NCBI GenBank assembly: GCA_000719105.1
Contig: JODX01000012.1
Location: 62,001 to 126,000 of the forward strand
Length of the DNA: 64,000 nucleotides
Direction of reading: 5' to 3'
Origin: Streptomyces sclerotialus
GTDB lineage: Bacteria; Actinomycetota; Actinomycetes; Streptomycetales; Streptomycetaceae
The position numbers and the translations under genes are program-made. The notes under the pieces are model-generated. The model did not search any database. It saw nothing but the letters and a program-made list of their open reading frames with translations, and was not told where the DNA came from. This document shows positions 57,006 to 64,000 of this stretch, piece after piece. Position 1 is the first letter of the stretch; every line of letters starts with the position of its first letter.

Positions 57006-58133
57006 GTGCGCACAGTCAAAGCGGCGGCCGCTGCCGCCACCGTCGCCCTCGCGGCCGGAGCGGCGAGCGTCGCCGTCGGCCGGTTCGCCAGCGATGCGGC
57101 GCTGAAGGCGTCGGCGGGCCGGCCGCTGCCCACCGAGCCCCGGCTGACCGTCCACGCGACGGCCGCCGGGCAGATCACGCTCACCCGCGATCTGGCCTCG
57201 CTGCGGCCCGGGAGGTACGGCCTGGCCGGAGACGCCTCCCACGCGGTCGTCGGCCCGGTCCTGGAAGCCGTCCGGACGTCCGTCGACACGGTCGCCCGGC
57301 GCCTGGAGCGCGTCACCCACGGCACCTTCGCACCCGGCGACAAGGCATGGCTCACCCCGAACCTGTACGTCGGCGACCCGAGCGCCGCCCTCGGTCTCGA
57401 CCACGCGGACGTCGACGTCCCCGGCGAGCTGGGCGGGCTGCCCGCCTGGTTCGTGCCCGGCGGGCGGAGCACCTGGGTGATCGCCGTGCACGGCCTGGGC
57501 GCCACCCGCGAGCACGCGATGAACCTCATGGCGTTCCTGCATCGCCTGCACTTCCCGGTGCTCGCCCCCGCCTACCGCGGCGACCTCGGCGCACCCCGCT
57601 CCCCGGACGGCCTCAACCGCCTCGGCGAGGCCGAGTGGCGCGACCTGGAGGCGGCCGTCCGGTACGCCGTGCGGTACGGCGCCGAGCAGGTGGTCCTGCT
57701 CGGCTGGTCCACCGGTGCCACGATGGCCCTGCACGCCGCGGCCCACTCCCCGCTGCGCGACCGGATCTCCGGCCTCGTCCTGGACTCGCCCGTGCTGAGC
57801 TGGGAGGTCACGCTGCGCGCGCTCGCCGCCGCCCGCCGCACGCCCGGCGCCCTGCTGCCGCTGGCCGTCCGCGCCGCCCAGGGGCGCACCGGTCTGCGGA
57901 CCGACCACGTCCTGACGGCCACGACGCCCGACCGGCCGAGGAAGCCGGTCCTGGTCTTCCACGGCCCGGACGACACCATCGCCCCGTGGGACCTCTCCCG
58001 CCGCTTCGCCGACCGCGATCCGAACCTCGTCACCCTGCACACGGTCCGCCGCGCCCCGCACGGCGCCATGTGGAACGCCGACCCGGAGCGCTACGAGGAG
58101 TCCCTGCGCCGGTTCCTGATCCCCCTGATGTAG
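57006..58133 (+). CDS. Alpha/beta hydrolase with N-terminal membrane signal
   Basis: A 375-residue serine hydrolase. It begins with a signal-like hydrophobic stretch (AAAAAATVALAAGAASVAVG) and an unassigned region of about 120 residues, followed by the hydrolase core: WVIAVHGLGATREH with the oxyanion loop, the nucleophile elbow LLGWSTGATMALH, the acid in LVFHGPDDTIAPW and the His in RRAPHGAMWN. GTG 57006 has AAAGGA 10 bases upstream. The family covers peptidase- and esterase-like enzymes; substrate unknown. The 288 bases after it contain GGCACGGGC repeats and no gene. Confidence 0.85.
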   Translation: MRTVKAAAAAATVALAAGAASVAVGRFASDAALKASAGRPLPTEPRLTVHATAAGQITLTRDLASLRPGRYGLAGDASHAVVGPVLEAVRTSVDTVARRLERVTHGTFAPGDKAWLTPNLYVGDPSAALGLDHADVDVPGELGGLPAWFVPGGRSTWVIAVHGLGATREHAMNLMAFLHRLHFPVLAPAYRGDLGAPRSPDGLNRLGEAEWRDLEAAVRYAVRYGAEQVVLLGWSTGATMALHAAAHSPLRDRISGLVLDSPVLSWEVTLRALAAARRTPGALLPLAVRAAQGRTGLRTDHVLTATTPDRPRKPVLVFHGPDDTIAPWDLSRRFADRDPNLVTLHTVRRAPHGAMWNADPERYEESLRRFLIPLM

Positions 58134-58421
58134 GCGTACGGAGCGCGACCGGGCCCGGGTGGAGCACCTGCCGGCCGGCGCGGCCCCGCGCAGCGGCACG
58201 GGCAGCGGCACGGGCGGCGGCACGGCCGGCGAACCGCACGGATCGCGCGGCCCGGTCTCCCAGGCCCCTGCGCCGCGGCCCCGGCGGCCATTCCGTTTAC
58301 GGCTCGGACAGGGCCCGCTCGCGGCACCCTTCCCCATCCGCGCCCGCCGCACCGCCCTTCCCGGCAGCCCTCTGTGACATTCCGTTTGGGTTTTCGGACC
58401 GTCAACCGGAAGACTGCACCC

Positions 58422-59855
58422 GTGACGTCCCGTAACCCGCGCGACTCCAGGCTCCGACTCGTCGGCCCGCGAACGCTGGCCGCCGCTCCGCGAGCCGCGA
58501 CCCAACGCCGCCGCCCCGCCCCCCGGCCCCCGGAGGGCACGCCTCCGCCCGCGGAGCTGGCCCGCATGGCCCGTGCCCGCCTGGCCGGCGCCGCGCGGGT
58601 CGCCCGCTGGGCCGACACCGCACTCCGCCCCGGCCACGGGACCTCCGACGGCGCGGACCCGGACGGTGCGGCCTCCGACGCCACGGCCACCCTGTCCGAC
58701 GCGAGCGCCGGACGGGCCGCGGCCGATCTGGGGCTGACCCCCGCCCAGGTCCGTGCCGACTGGGACACGGCACGCCTCGCCGGCCTCGTCGAGGTGCACG
58801 GCGGCAGCGCCCGCCCCGGCTGGCGGCTGCGCGCCTGGAACCGTGACGACAGCGCCGTGCTGCGCGGCTGGGTCGCCCTGTTCGACGCGTGGTCGCTCGC
58901 GTACCCGGAACCCGCCGACCGCGAGCCCGCCGCCGTCGCCGAGGTCGTCTCCGCGATGCCCCAGGTGCTCTCCTTCCTCCAGCTCTCCGCCGGTCCCGTC
59001 CCGGTCGAGCAGCTCTTCGACCTTCTGCGGCAGCGGGTCACCGAGCTCCGCACCGAGCGCTGCGAGGTCCCGTACGGACCGCAGCCCGTGCCCGCCGAGC
59101 CCCTCGCCCCGGAGCCGGGCACCGGCGACGACACCCCGCTCGGCCCGCTCCTCGACTGGGCCCTGCAGGCCCTCGCCTACGTCGGCGCCCTCACCTACGG
59201 CGACGGGCAGGCGACCCTCACCCCGCTGGGGAGCTGGGCGGTGTGGGTGAAGCTGGAGCAGATCTGCGTCGCCGCGCAGAGCCCCGCCGGGAACATCGAG
59301 GTCGCCGCCGAGGACATGCTCCGCGGCTGCGCCCAGCTGCGCCCGAACGCCGCCCGCGCCGAGTACCGGGCCTGGCTCGCCGCCCGCCCCGTCGGCAGCG
59401 CCGTCGCCGAGCTCCTCGACGCCGCCCGCGGCGAGGACGCCCTGCTGCGCGGACTCGCCTTCGAGGCACTGCGCGTGGTGGGCGCGCCCGCCGAGCCCGA
59501 TGTGCGCGCCGTGGCCGATGAGACCCCGCTGCGCCCCTACGCCCTGCTGTGGCTCGCGGAGCACGACGGCGCGGACCCCGAGGACGCGCACGAGGCGCTG
59601 ACCCGCGAGGAGGCCACCTGGCTGTGGGTGGACACCGCGGCGGCCGTCGCCGACCACGGCGAGGCCCCGCTCCTCGTACGGCACCTCGAGTCCGCGGTGC
59701 AGCCCACGGTGCCCGCGCTGCTCACCGAGGTCCGCGCGGTCGGGCATCCGCGCACCGTGCAGGTCCTGGTGGCGCTCGCCGCCGCGCACCCCGACCCGGC
59801 GCTGGCGAAGGCCGTGCGCCGGGCCGCCTTCCAGGTCCACACCGGAGGCAGCTGA
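58422..59855 (+). CDS. Conserved hypothetical protein, helical-repeat type
   Basis: A 477-residue cytoplasmic protein. After a basic, proline-rich N-terminus (1-60), there is a helical region with a helix-turn-helix look (AAADLGLTPAQVRADWDTARLAGLVEV), a long middle with a winged-helix-like LLDWALQALAYVGALTYGDG, and a C-terminal series of paired helices rich in Ala/Leu/Glu (VAELLDAARGEDALLRGLAFEALRV, LLVRHLESAVQPTVPALL) like HEAT repeats. GTG 58422 has GGAAGA upstream. I do not recognise a family. The helical-repeat end suggests protein binding. A VOC gene converges from the right. Confidence 0.75.
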   Translation: MTSRNPRDSRLRLVGPRTLAAAPRAATQRRRPAPRPPEGTPPPAELARMARARLAGAARVARWADTALRPGHGTSDGADPDGAASDATATLSDASAGRAAADLGLTPAQVRADWDTARLAGLVEVHGGSARPGWRLRAWNRDDSAVLRGWVALFDAWSLAYPEPADREPAAVAEVVSAMPQVLSFLQLSAGPVPVEQLFDLLRQRVTELRTERCEVPYGPQPVPAEPLAPEPGTGDDTPLGPLLDWALQALAYVGALTYGDGQATLTPLGSWAVWVKLEQICVAAQSPAGNIEVAAEDMLRGCAQLRPNAARAEYRAWLAARPVGSAVAELLDAARGEDALLRGLAFEALRVVGAPAEPDVRAVADETPLRPYALLWLAEHDGADPEDAHEALTREEATWLWVDTAAAVADHGEAPLLVRHLESAVQPTVPALLTEVRAVGHPRTVQVLVALAAAHPDPALAKAVRRAAFQVHTGGS

Positions 59856-59930
59856 GGCAGCCGAGGCGCCGGCCGGAGCCGTCCGGGCCGCCGGGGCAGC
59901 GGACCCCCGGTCGGACCCCGGACGCAGGTG

Positions 59931-60344
59931 TCAGATCCCGGACTCGGGAACGTACGTGCCGAAGGTCCACACATTGCCCTCGGCGTCCCTGGCCATGTAG
60001 TCCCGGGAGCCGTAGTCCTGGTCCGTCGGGGGCATCAGGACCTCCGCGCCGTGCTCCACGGCCTGCTGGTGGTGTGCGTCCACGTCGTCCACCACGACGT
60101 ACACCCCGACGGGACCGGCGCCCTTCATGGCGTTGTCGAAGGCGCTGCCGCTGCCCTTCGAGCCGAGCATCACCGCGCCGTTGCCCTGTGCCAGCTCGGC
60201 GTGCAGCACCTGGCCGTCCTCGCCCTCGTACACCGACAGCTCGGTGAAGCCGAAGGCCTCCGTGAGCTGTTTGACCGCGGCCTTCGCGTCCGCGTAGAGC
60301 AGCGTCGGGTAGATGCTCGGACGCCCGCCCTCCATGCCCGCCAT
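59931..60344 (-). CDS. VOC-superfamily protein (glyoxalase/bleomycin-resistance-like)
   Basis: A 137-residue single-module VOC protein of the PhnB-like kind. It begins SIYPTLLYADAKAAVKQLTEAFG and contains VLHAELAQGNGAVMLGS, YVVVDDVDAHHQQAVEHGA, PTDQDYGSRDYMARDAEGNVWTFGTY in parts. ATG 60344 has GAGGGAG upstream and avoids a longer frame without codon bias. PhnB-type proteins lack a settled function; some bind metal or small molecules. It is divergent from the ABC-F unit. Confidence 0.9.
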   Translation of the reverse strand: MAGMEGGRPSIYPTLLYADAKAAVKQLTEAFGFTELSVYEGEDGQVLHAELAQGNGAVMLGSKGSGSAFDNAMKGAGPVGVYVVVDDVDAHHQQAVEHGAEVLMPPTDQDYGSRDYMARDAEGNVWTFGTYVPESGI

Positions 60345-60519
60345 ACCGATCACTCCCTCTGACCCGGCGGCCGCGGTGGCAGCGCCGGACATCGCCGGAA
60401 TACGACCTGGCGCCCAGTCTGGCACCCGCCACCGACAACGCCCCCCGGCCGCCCTCCCCAGTGACCGAGACCACTCCGTCCTGCCCGGCCGGGAAGGAAA
60501 ACCGCTTGCTGCCCCCGGT

Positions 60520-60525
60520 TAGAAT
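60520..60525 (+). promoter_or_regulatory. -10 box TAGAAT, transcript start at the following ATG
   Basis: TAGAAT matches the Streptomyces housekeeping -10 consensus TAGRRT. The expected start point is 6-7 bases later, at or next to the ATG at 60533, so the first reading frame of the transcript would have no leader. No good -35 is present at 17-18 bases; the region GGAAAACC is there instead. Confidence 0.5.
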
Positions 60526-60532
60526 CGGCCTC

Positions 60533-60556
60533 ATGGCCATTCTCCTCGCGCATTAG
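60533..60556 (+). CDS. Seven-residue upstream reading frame, Met-Ala-Ile-Leu-Leu-Ala-His
   Basis: ATG GCC ATT CTC CTC GCG CAT TAG forms a complete tiny frame 61 bases before the ABC-F start. It sits 7 bases after a TAGAAT -10 box, so it could be translated as a leaderless message. Short leader peptides upstream of ABC-F genes often mediate ribosome-stalling or attenuation control. That it is translated is a guess based on position. Confidence 0.4.
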   Translation: MAILLAH

Positions 60557-60617
60557 ACGGCGTGTCCGCCCTCAGCCGCCCACCCCGTCGTCAACGACCC
60601 TGCCCGGGAGTCTGTCC

Positions 60618-62216
60618 GTGATCTCCGCCTCCGGTATCGAGCTGCGCGCCGGTGCCCGCATCCTCATCGAGAACGCCACCTTCCGTGTCGCCAAGGGCGA
60701 CCGCATCGGTCTGGTCGGCCGCAACGGCGCCGGCAAGACCACCCTGACGAAGGTCCTCGCGGGCGAGGGCATCCCCGCCGCGGGCACCGTCACCCGCTCC
60801 GGCGAGGTCGGCTACCTCCCGCAGGACCCGCGCACCGGCGACCTCGACGTGCTCGCCCGCGACCGCATCCTCTCCGCGCGCGGCCTGGACACCCTGATCC
60901 GCAAGATGCGCGAGAACGAGCAGCGCATCGCCACCGGGAAGGGCTCCACCCGCGACAAGGCGATGAAGCAGTACGAGCGCCAGGAGACGGAGTTCCTCAC
61001 CAAGGGCGGGTACGCCGCCGAGGCCGAGGCCGCCACCATCGCCGCCGCGCTCAACCTGCCCGACCGGGTGCTCGGCCAGCCGCTGCACACGCTCTCCGGC
61101 GGTCAGCGCCGCCGCGTGGAGCTCGCCCGCATCCTGTTCTCCGACGCGGACACCCTGCTGCTCGACGAGCCGACGAACCACCTCGACGCCGACTCGATCA
61201 TCTGGCTGCGCGACTATCTGAAGACCTACCGCGGCGGCTTCATCGTCATCTCCCACGACGTCGACCTGGTCGAGACGGTCGTCAACAAGGTGTTCTACCT
61301 GGACGCCAACCGCTCCCAGATCGACGTCTACAACATGGGCTGGAAGCTCTACCAGCAGCAGCGCGAGGCCGACGAGAAGCGCCGCAAGCGCGAGCGGCAG
61401 AACGCCGAGAAGAAGGCCGCCGCCCTGAACGCGCAGGCCGACAAGATGCGCGCCAAGGCCACCAAGACGGTCGCCGCGCAGAACATGGCCCGCCGCGCCG
61501 AGCGCCTGCTGTCCGGCCTGGAGGAGGTCCGCCAGCAGGACAAGGTGGCCAAGCTGCGCTTCCCCGAGCCCTCGCCCTGCGGGAAGACCCCGCTCATGGC
61601 GGAGGGCCTGTCGAAGTCGTACGGCTCGCTGGAGATCTTCACCGACGTCGACCTGGCCATCGACAAGGGCTCCCGGGTCGTCATCCTCGGCCTCAACGGC
61701 GCCGGCAAGACCACCCTGCTGCGACTGCTGGGAGGCGTCGAGCAGCCCGACACCGGCTCCGTCGTGCCCGGCCACGGCCTCAAGCTCGGCTACTACGCGC
61801 AGGAGCACGAGACCCTCGACCCCGACCGCACCGTGCTGGAGAACATGCGCTCGGCCGCGCCCGACATGGACCTGGTCGAGGTCCGCAAGGTGCTCGGCTC
61901 GTTCCTGTTCTCCGGCGACGACGTCGACAAGCCGGCCGGCGTCCTCTCCGGCGGCGAGAAGACCCGTCTGGCCCTCGCCACGCTCGTCGTGTCGTCGGCC
62001 AACGTGCTGCTCCTCGACGAGCCGACCAACAACCTCGACCCGGCCAGCCGCGAGGAGATCCTCGGCGCGCTGCGCACCTACAAGGGCGCGGTCGTGCTGG
62101 TCACGCACGACGAGGGCGCCGTCGAGGCGCTCCAGCCGGAGCGGATCATCCTGCTCCCGGACGGCATCGAGGACCTCTGGGGCGCCGGCTACGCGGACCT
62201 CGTGGCCCTCGCCTGA
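60618..62216 (+). CDS. ABC-F family ATPase (ribosome-associated, two ATP-binding cassettes)
   Basis: A 532-residue soluble protein with two ABC domains and no membrane segment. Domain 1 has Walker A GRNGAGKTTL, signature LSGGQRRRVELAR and Walker B LLLDEPTNHLD. The linker (about 245-320) is a long charged helical hairpin (QQQREADEKRRKRERQNAEK and following) typical of the P-site tRNA interaction motif. Domain 2 has GLNGAGKTTLL, LSGGEKTRLALA and LLLDEPTNNLD. GTG 60618 has GGGAG upstream. Members act on ribosomes in translation or antibiotic protection; which applies is not determined. A hairpin follows at 62249-62275. Confidence 0.93.
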   Translation: MISASGIELRAGARILIENATFRVAKGDRIGLVGRNGAGKTTLTKVLAGEGIPAAGTVTRSGEVGYLPQDPRTGDLDVLARDRILSARGLDTLIRKMRENEQRIATGKGSTRDKAMKQYERQETEFLTKGGYAAEAEAATIAAALNLPDRVLGQPLHTLSGGQRRRVELARILFSDADTLLLDEPTNHLDADSIIWLRDYLKTYRGGFIVISHDVDLVETVVNKVFYLDANRSQIDVYNMGWKLYQQQREADEKRRKRERQNAEKKAAALNAQADKMRAKATKTVAAQNMARRAERLLSGLEEVRQQDKVAKLRFPEPSPCGKTPLMAEGLSKSYGSLEIFTDVDLAIDKGSRVVILGLNGAGKTTLLRLLGGVEQPDTGSVVPGHGLKLGYYAQEHETLDPDRTVLENMRSAAPDMDLVEVRKVLGSFLFSGDDVDKPAGVLSGGEKTRLALATLVVSSANVLLLDEPTNNLDPASREEILGALRTYKGAVVLVTHDEGAVEALQPERIILLPDGIEDLWGAGYADLVALA

Positions 62217-62248
62217 GCCGGAGGGGGTCGCGCGCCCGAGCCGGAGAG

Positions 62249-62275
62249 GACCGCGCAAAAGGACCGGGCGCGGTC
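62249..62275 (+). terminator. Hairpin terminator after the ABC-F gene
   Basis: GACCGCGC (62249-62256) pairs with GCGCGGTC (62268-62275) around an 11-base loop, 33 bases past the stop. Confidence 0.7.
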
Positions 62276-62309
62276 ACGTCCGCTTGCTCGAATGACTGAT
62301 CCACTGCGT

Positions 62310-62338
62310 ATGGATCATTCGGCCGATCCGTGATCCAT
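62310..62338. promoter_or_regulatory. Inverted repeat ATGGATCA-N13-TGATCCAT within a GATC cluster
   Basis: Perfect 8-base arms, with a third TGATCCA at 62297-62303. GATCAT at 62313 fits the GATCWT sequence reported for Gbn, the protein encoded downstream, so this may be an autoregulatory site. That is inference. Confidence 0.55.
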
Positions 62339-62387
62339 CATCTGTGTGAGATCTCCTCGTACCCGGGTGTGTTCACCACCGATTTCA

Positions 62388-62420
62388 CGGCCGGGCCCTC
62401 CCATAGCGGGGGCCCGGCCG
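62388..62420. terminator. Strong hairpin, 11-base perfect stem
   Basis: CGGCCGGGCCC (62388-62398) pairs with GGGCCCGGCCG (62410-62420). It lies about 200 bases before the nucleoid-protein gene, so it is either a second terminator for the ABC-F transcript or part of a leader. Confidence 0.6.
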
Positions 62421-62622
62421 TCGCGCGTCGCTGACCTGCCAATTCTCGGGGAAGTCCGTTCGGCCCTGCGGACATCCACGCGCGGAATTCCTTATTCCAC
62501 TCGTGAGTACGCACTCCCGTCGTCACAACCTTGTCTTACGGACCTTGCCGAATGGGTGGCCATCGGGCTCCGGAGGGGTGATCATGAGGAGACCAGAGCG
62601 CACTTCCCATGAGGAGGCACGG

Positions 62623-62844
62623 GTGGCCGAGACTCTGAAGAAGGGCAGCCGGGTGACCGGCGCCGCGCGCGACAAGCTCGCGGCAGACCTGAAGAAGAAG
62701 TACGACTCCGGTGCGAGCATTCGGGCACTGGCCGAGGAAACCGGCCGCTCGTATGGCTTCGTCCACCGGATGCTCAGCGAGTCGGGCGTCACGCTGCGGG
62801 GACGCGGCGGGGCGACGCGGGGCAAGAAGGCCCAGTCGGCCTGA
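62623..62844 (+). CDS. gbn: GATC-binding nucleoid-associated protein, Gbn-like
   Basis: A 73-residue basic helix-turn-helix protein: AETLKKGSRVTGAARDKLA, a recognition motif ASIRALAEETGRSYGFVHRML, and a basic tail RGRGGATRGKKAQ. It matches, from memory, the SCO1839 family of S. coelicolor, a nucleoid-associated protein that binds GATCWT and mostly lowers expression of nearby genes. GTG 62623 has GAGGAGG at 5-6 bases. An in-frame ATG at 62584 with GGAGGGG would add 13 residues and is a real alternative. Several GATC sites upstream suggest it binds its own region. Confidence 0.85.
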   Translation: MAETLKKGSRVTGAARDKLAADLKKKYDSGASIRALAEETGRSYGFVHRMLSESGVTLRGRGGATRGKKAQSA

Positions 62845-62874
62845 CACCGGGCGGCCCCTCGTCTTCGACGGTGG

Positions 62875-62906
62875 CCACCCGGTCGGTCGGACGACCGGCC
62901 GGGTGG
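62875..62906 (+). terminator. Hairpin terminator after gbn
   Basis: Arms 62875-62889 and 62892-62906 pair over 15 bases with one mismatch, 30 bases past the stop. Confidence 0.8.
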
Positions 62907-62983
62907 TTACTGTGCAGTCACTTACGGACGCCGTCGTGCGCAACGTACGGCGTCCATCCGACCGCACCCATCGGAGGCGCCCC

Positions 62984-63787
62984 ATGGCTTCGCCCGACCA
63001 GGACCTCGCTCCTGTTCTCGACAAGGACGGCGTACGGCTCACCGTCGACGACGCGATCGCCACGGTGACCCTGACCAACCCCGCCAAGCGCAACGCGCAG
63101 AGCCCCGCTCTGTGGCGCACGCTCGCCGAGGTCGGCCGGGTGCTGCCGGGCTCCGTCCGGGTGGTCGTCCTGCGCGCCGAGGGCAAGTCGTTCTCGGCGG
63201 GGCTCGACCGGCAGATGTTCACACCGGAGGGCATAGCGGGCGAGCCGTCGTTCACCGATCTCGCACGCGGCGGCGATGCCGGGATCGACGCGGCCATCGC
63301 CGGGTTCCAGGAGGCATTCACCTGGTGGCGGCGGTCCGACATCGTGTCCATCGCCGCCGTGCAGGGACACGCCATCGGCGCGGGCTTCCAACTCGCGCTC
63401 GCCTGCGATCTGCGCGTCGTCGCCGACGACGTGCAGTTCGCCATGCGCGAGACCTCGCTCGGTCTCGTCCCCGACCTGACGGGCACGCACCCCCTGGTGA
63501 GCCTCGTCGGCCACGCCCGCGCGCTGGAGATCTGTCTGACCGGGCGCTTCGTCCAGGCGGACGAGGCGGTGTCCAGCGGCCTCGCCAACCTCGCCGTGCC
63601 CGCCGGGCAGCTCGACGACACCGTGCGGGACCTGGCGTCGGCCGTACTGGCCGCGCCGCGGGACGCCGTGATCGAGACCAAGGCGCTGATCCTCGGCGCC
63701 CAGGAGCGGACGTACGAGGAGCAGCGCGCCGCCGAGCGCGCCGCACAGGGCCGGCGGCTGCGGGACCTGGCGGGTCTCGGGGAGTAG
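62984..63787 (+). CDS. Enoyl-CoA hydratase/isomerase family protein
   Basis: A 267-residue crotonase-fold protein. It has RLTVDDAIATVTLTNPAKRNAQSPA, VVLRAEGKSFSAGLDRQMF with the first oxyanion-hole region, and VQGHAIGAGFQLALACDLRVVADD with the second, quoted in parts. The position of the usual first catalytic Glu is Gln-Leu (GFQLALACD) and the later Glu lies in MRETSLGLVPD, so exact chemistry may be hydration, isomerisation or another CoA reaction. ATG 62984 has GGAGG upstream. It stands alone after gbn. Confidence 0.92.
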   Translation: MASPDQDLAPVLDKDGVRLTVDDAIATVTLTNPAKRNAQSPALWRTLAEVGRVLPGSVRVVVLRAEGKSFSAGLDRQMFTPEGIAGEPSFTDLARGGDAGIDAAIAGFQEAFTWWRRSDIVSIAAVQGHAIGAGFQLALACDLRVVADDVQFAMRETSLGLVPDLTGTHPLVSLVGHARALEICLTGRFVQADEAVSSGLANLAVPAGQLDDTVRDLASAVLAAPRDAVIETKALILGAQERTYEEQRAAERAAQGRRLRDLAGLGE

Positions 63788-63818
63788 CGCCCGCGCGGGC
63801 GGGTGGAGGGGCGCTCGC

Positions 63819-64000
63819 TCAGTCCTCCTCCGCCCGCTCCTCCGCCTGTTCCACCGCTGTGACCAGGACGGCCACCGACGGGTGGTCCGGCAGCGCACCG
63901 CCCGCCGCCGCGCGCACGGCACGTGCCACGTCCAGGGTCCGCCGCGCCGCCGCGACCGCGATCTCGACGCGGAGGTGGCGGCGCGGCAGCGCGGGGCCGG
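63819..64000 (-). CDS. C-terminal part of a protein, possibly Asp23/Gls24-like (start outside window)
   Basis: Read leftward, the frame is open from the window edge to a TGA at 63821-63819. It gives about 60 residues: RRHLRVEIAVAAARRTLDVA, then ARAVRAAAGGALPDHPSVAV, then LVTAVEQAEERAEED. The VEIAVAAARRTLDVARAVR pattern resembles the end of Asp23/Gls24 (alkaline-shock) family proteins, but this is weak. Codon use fits a real gene. Its function cannot be stated from this piece. Confidence 0.6.
   Translation of the reverse strand, partial: GPALPRRHLRVEIAVAAARRTLDVARAVRAAAGGALPDHPSVAVLVTAVEQAEERAEED

Larger units (their letters stand above)
62217..62622. other. Control region of the nucleoid-protein gene with clustered GATC sites
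   Basis: About 406 bases hold the ABC-F terminator, five GATC sites between 62298 and 62353 (62298, 62313, 62325, 62332, 62350), a GATCAT at 62313 and another at 62580. Arms 62310-62317 and 62331-62338 (ATGGATCA and TGATCCAT) form an inverted repeat. A further hairpin lies at 62388-62420 (11-base perfect arms). No extra gene seen. Confidence 0.75.

Overview
The window is about 72% GC. Its third codon positions are strongly G/C-biased, GTG starts are common, intergenic gaps are short, and long antisense open frames mirror most genes. The gene content is secreted polysaccharide lyases, ectoine synthesis, aerobic-type cobalamin synthesis, a LAxTG sortase substrate, mycothiol-era DinB and SigE-type regulators, and a GATC-binding nucleoid protein. 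Together these point to a Streptomyces chromosome, in a conserved core-to-arm region. No tRNA, rRNA, CRISPR array, prophage or complete insertion sequence was seen.

Layout. (1) 1-11.1 kb is a pectin-degradation island. It holds two PL1 pectate lyases, a pectin methylesterase, a Tat-exported alpha/beta hydrolase, a secreted double GH43 enzyme, a PL9 lyase and a PL3 lyase; a polyprenyl synthase and a small secreted protein sit among them. (2) 11.2-18.6 kb carries a SigE-type sigma factor with a membrane partner, a purine permease, a penicillin-binding protein, and a divergent IclR regulator / 2-oxoglutarate-semialdehyde dehydrogenase pair. That pair could complete uronate catabolism. (3) 18.6-28.4 kb has a YceI protein, a FrnE-like oxidoreductase, two class V aminotransferases, the ectABCD compatible-solute operon, a DinB protein and an amidohydrolase. 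(4) 28.6-48.3 kb has a LAxTG cell-wall protein, then a 14-gene cobalamin operon on the minus strand (cobD to cobC) led by a cobalamin riboswitch. (5) 48.5-53.1 kb holds a two-gene Trypco1-like protein / trypsin-nSTAND-propeller pair, a predicted conflict or signalling system of unknown trigger. (6) 53.1-64 kb has a phosphate permease with a PHO box, a GH25 lysozyme, an aldolase, an alpha/beta hydrolase, a helical-repeat protein, a VOC protein, an ABC-F ATPase preceded by a tiny leaderless reading frame, a Gbn-type nucleoid protein with clustered GATC sites, an enoyl-CoA hydratase and the end of one more gene.

How the genes fit together. The island secretes enzymes that de-esterify and cleave homogalacturonan and trim arabinan or xylan side chains, and the semialdehyde dehydrogenase could oxidise the resulting uronate carbon. 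The cobalamin operon is switched off by its own product and its genes overlap almost throughout, so it is probably translated as a coupled unit. Well-formed hairpins separate most transcription units. The least understood parts are the Trypco1/protease-nSTAND pair, a VOC protein inside the cobalamin operon, the seven-codon frame before the ABC-F gene, and a repeat element inserted in frame into one pectate lyase.
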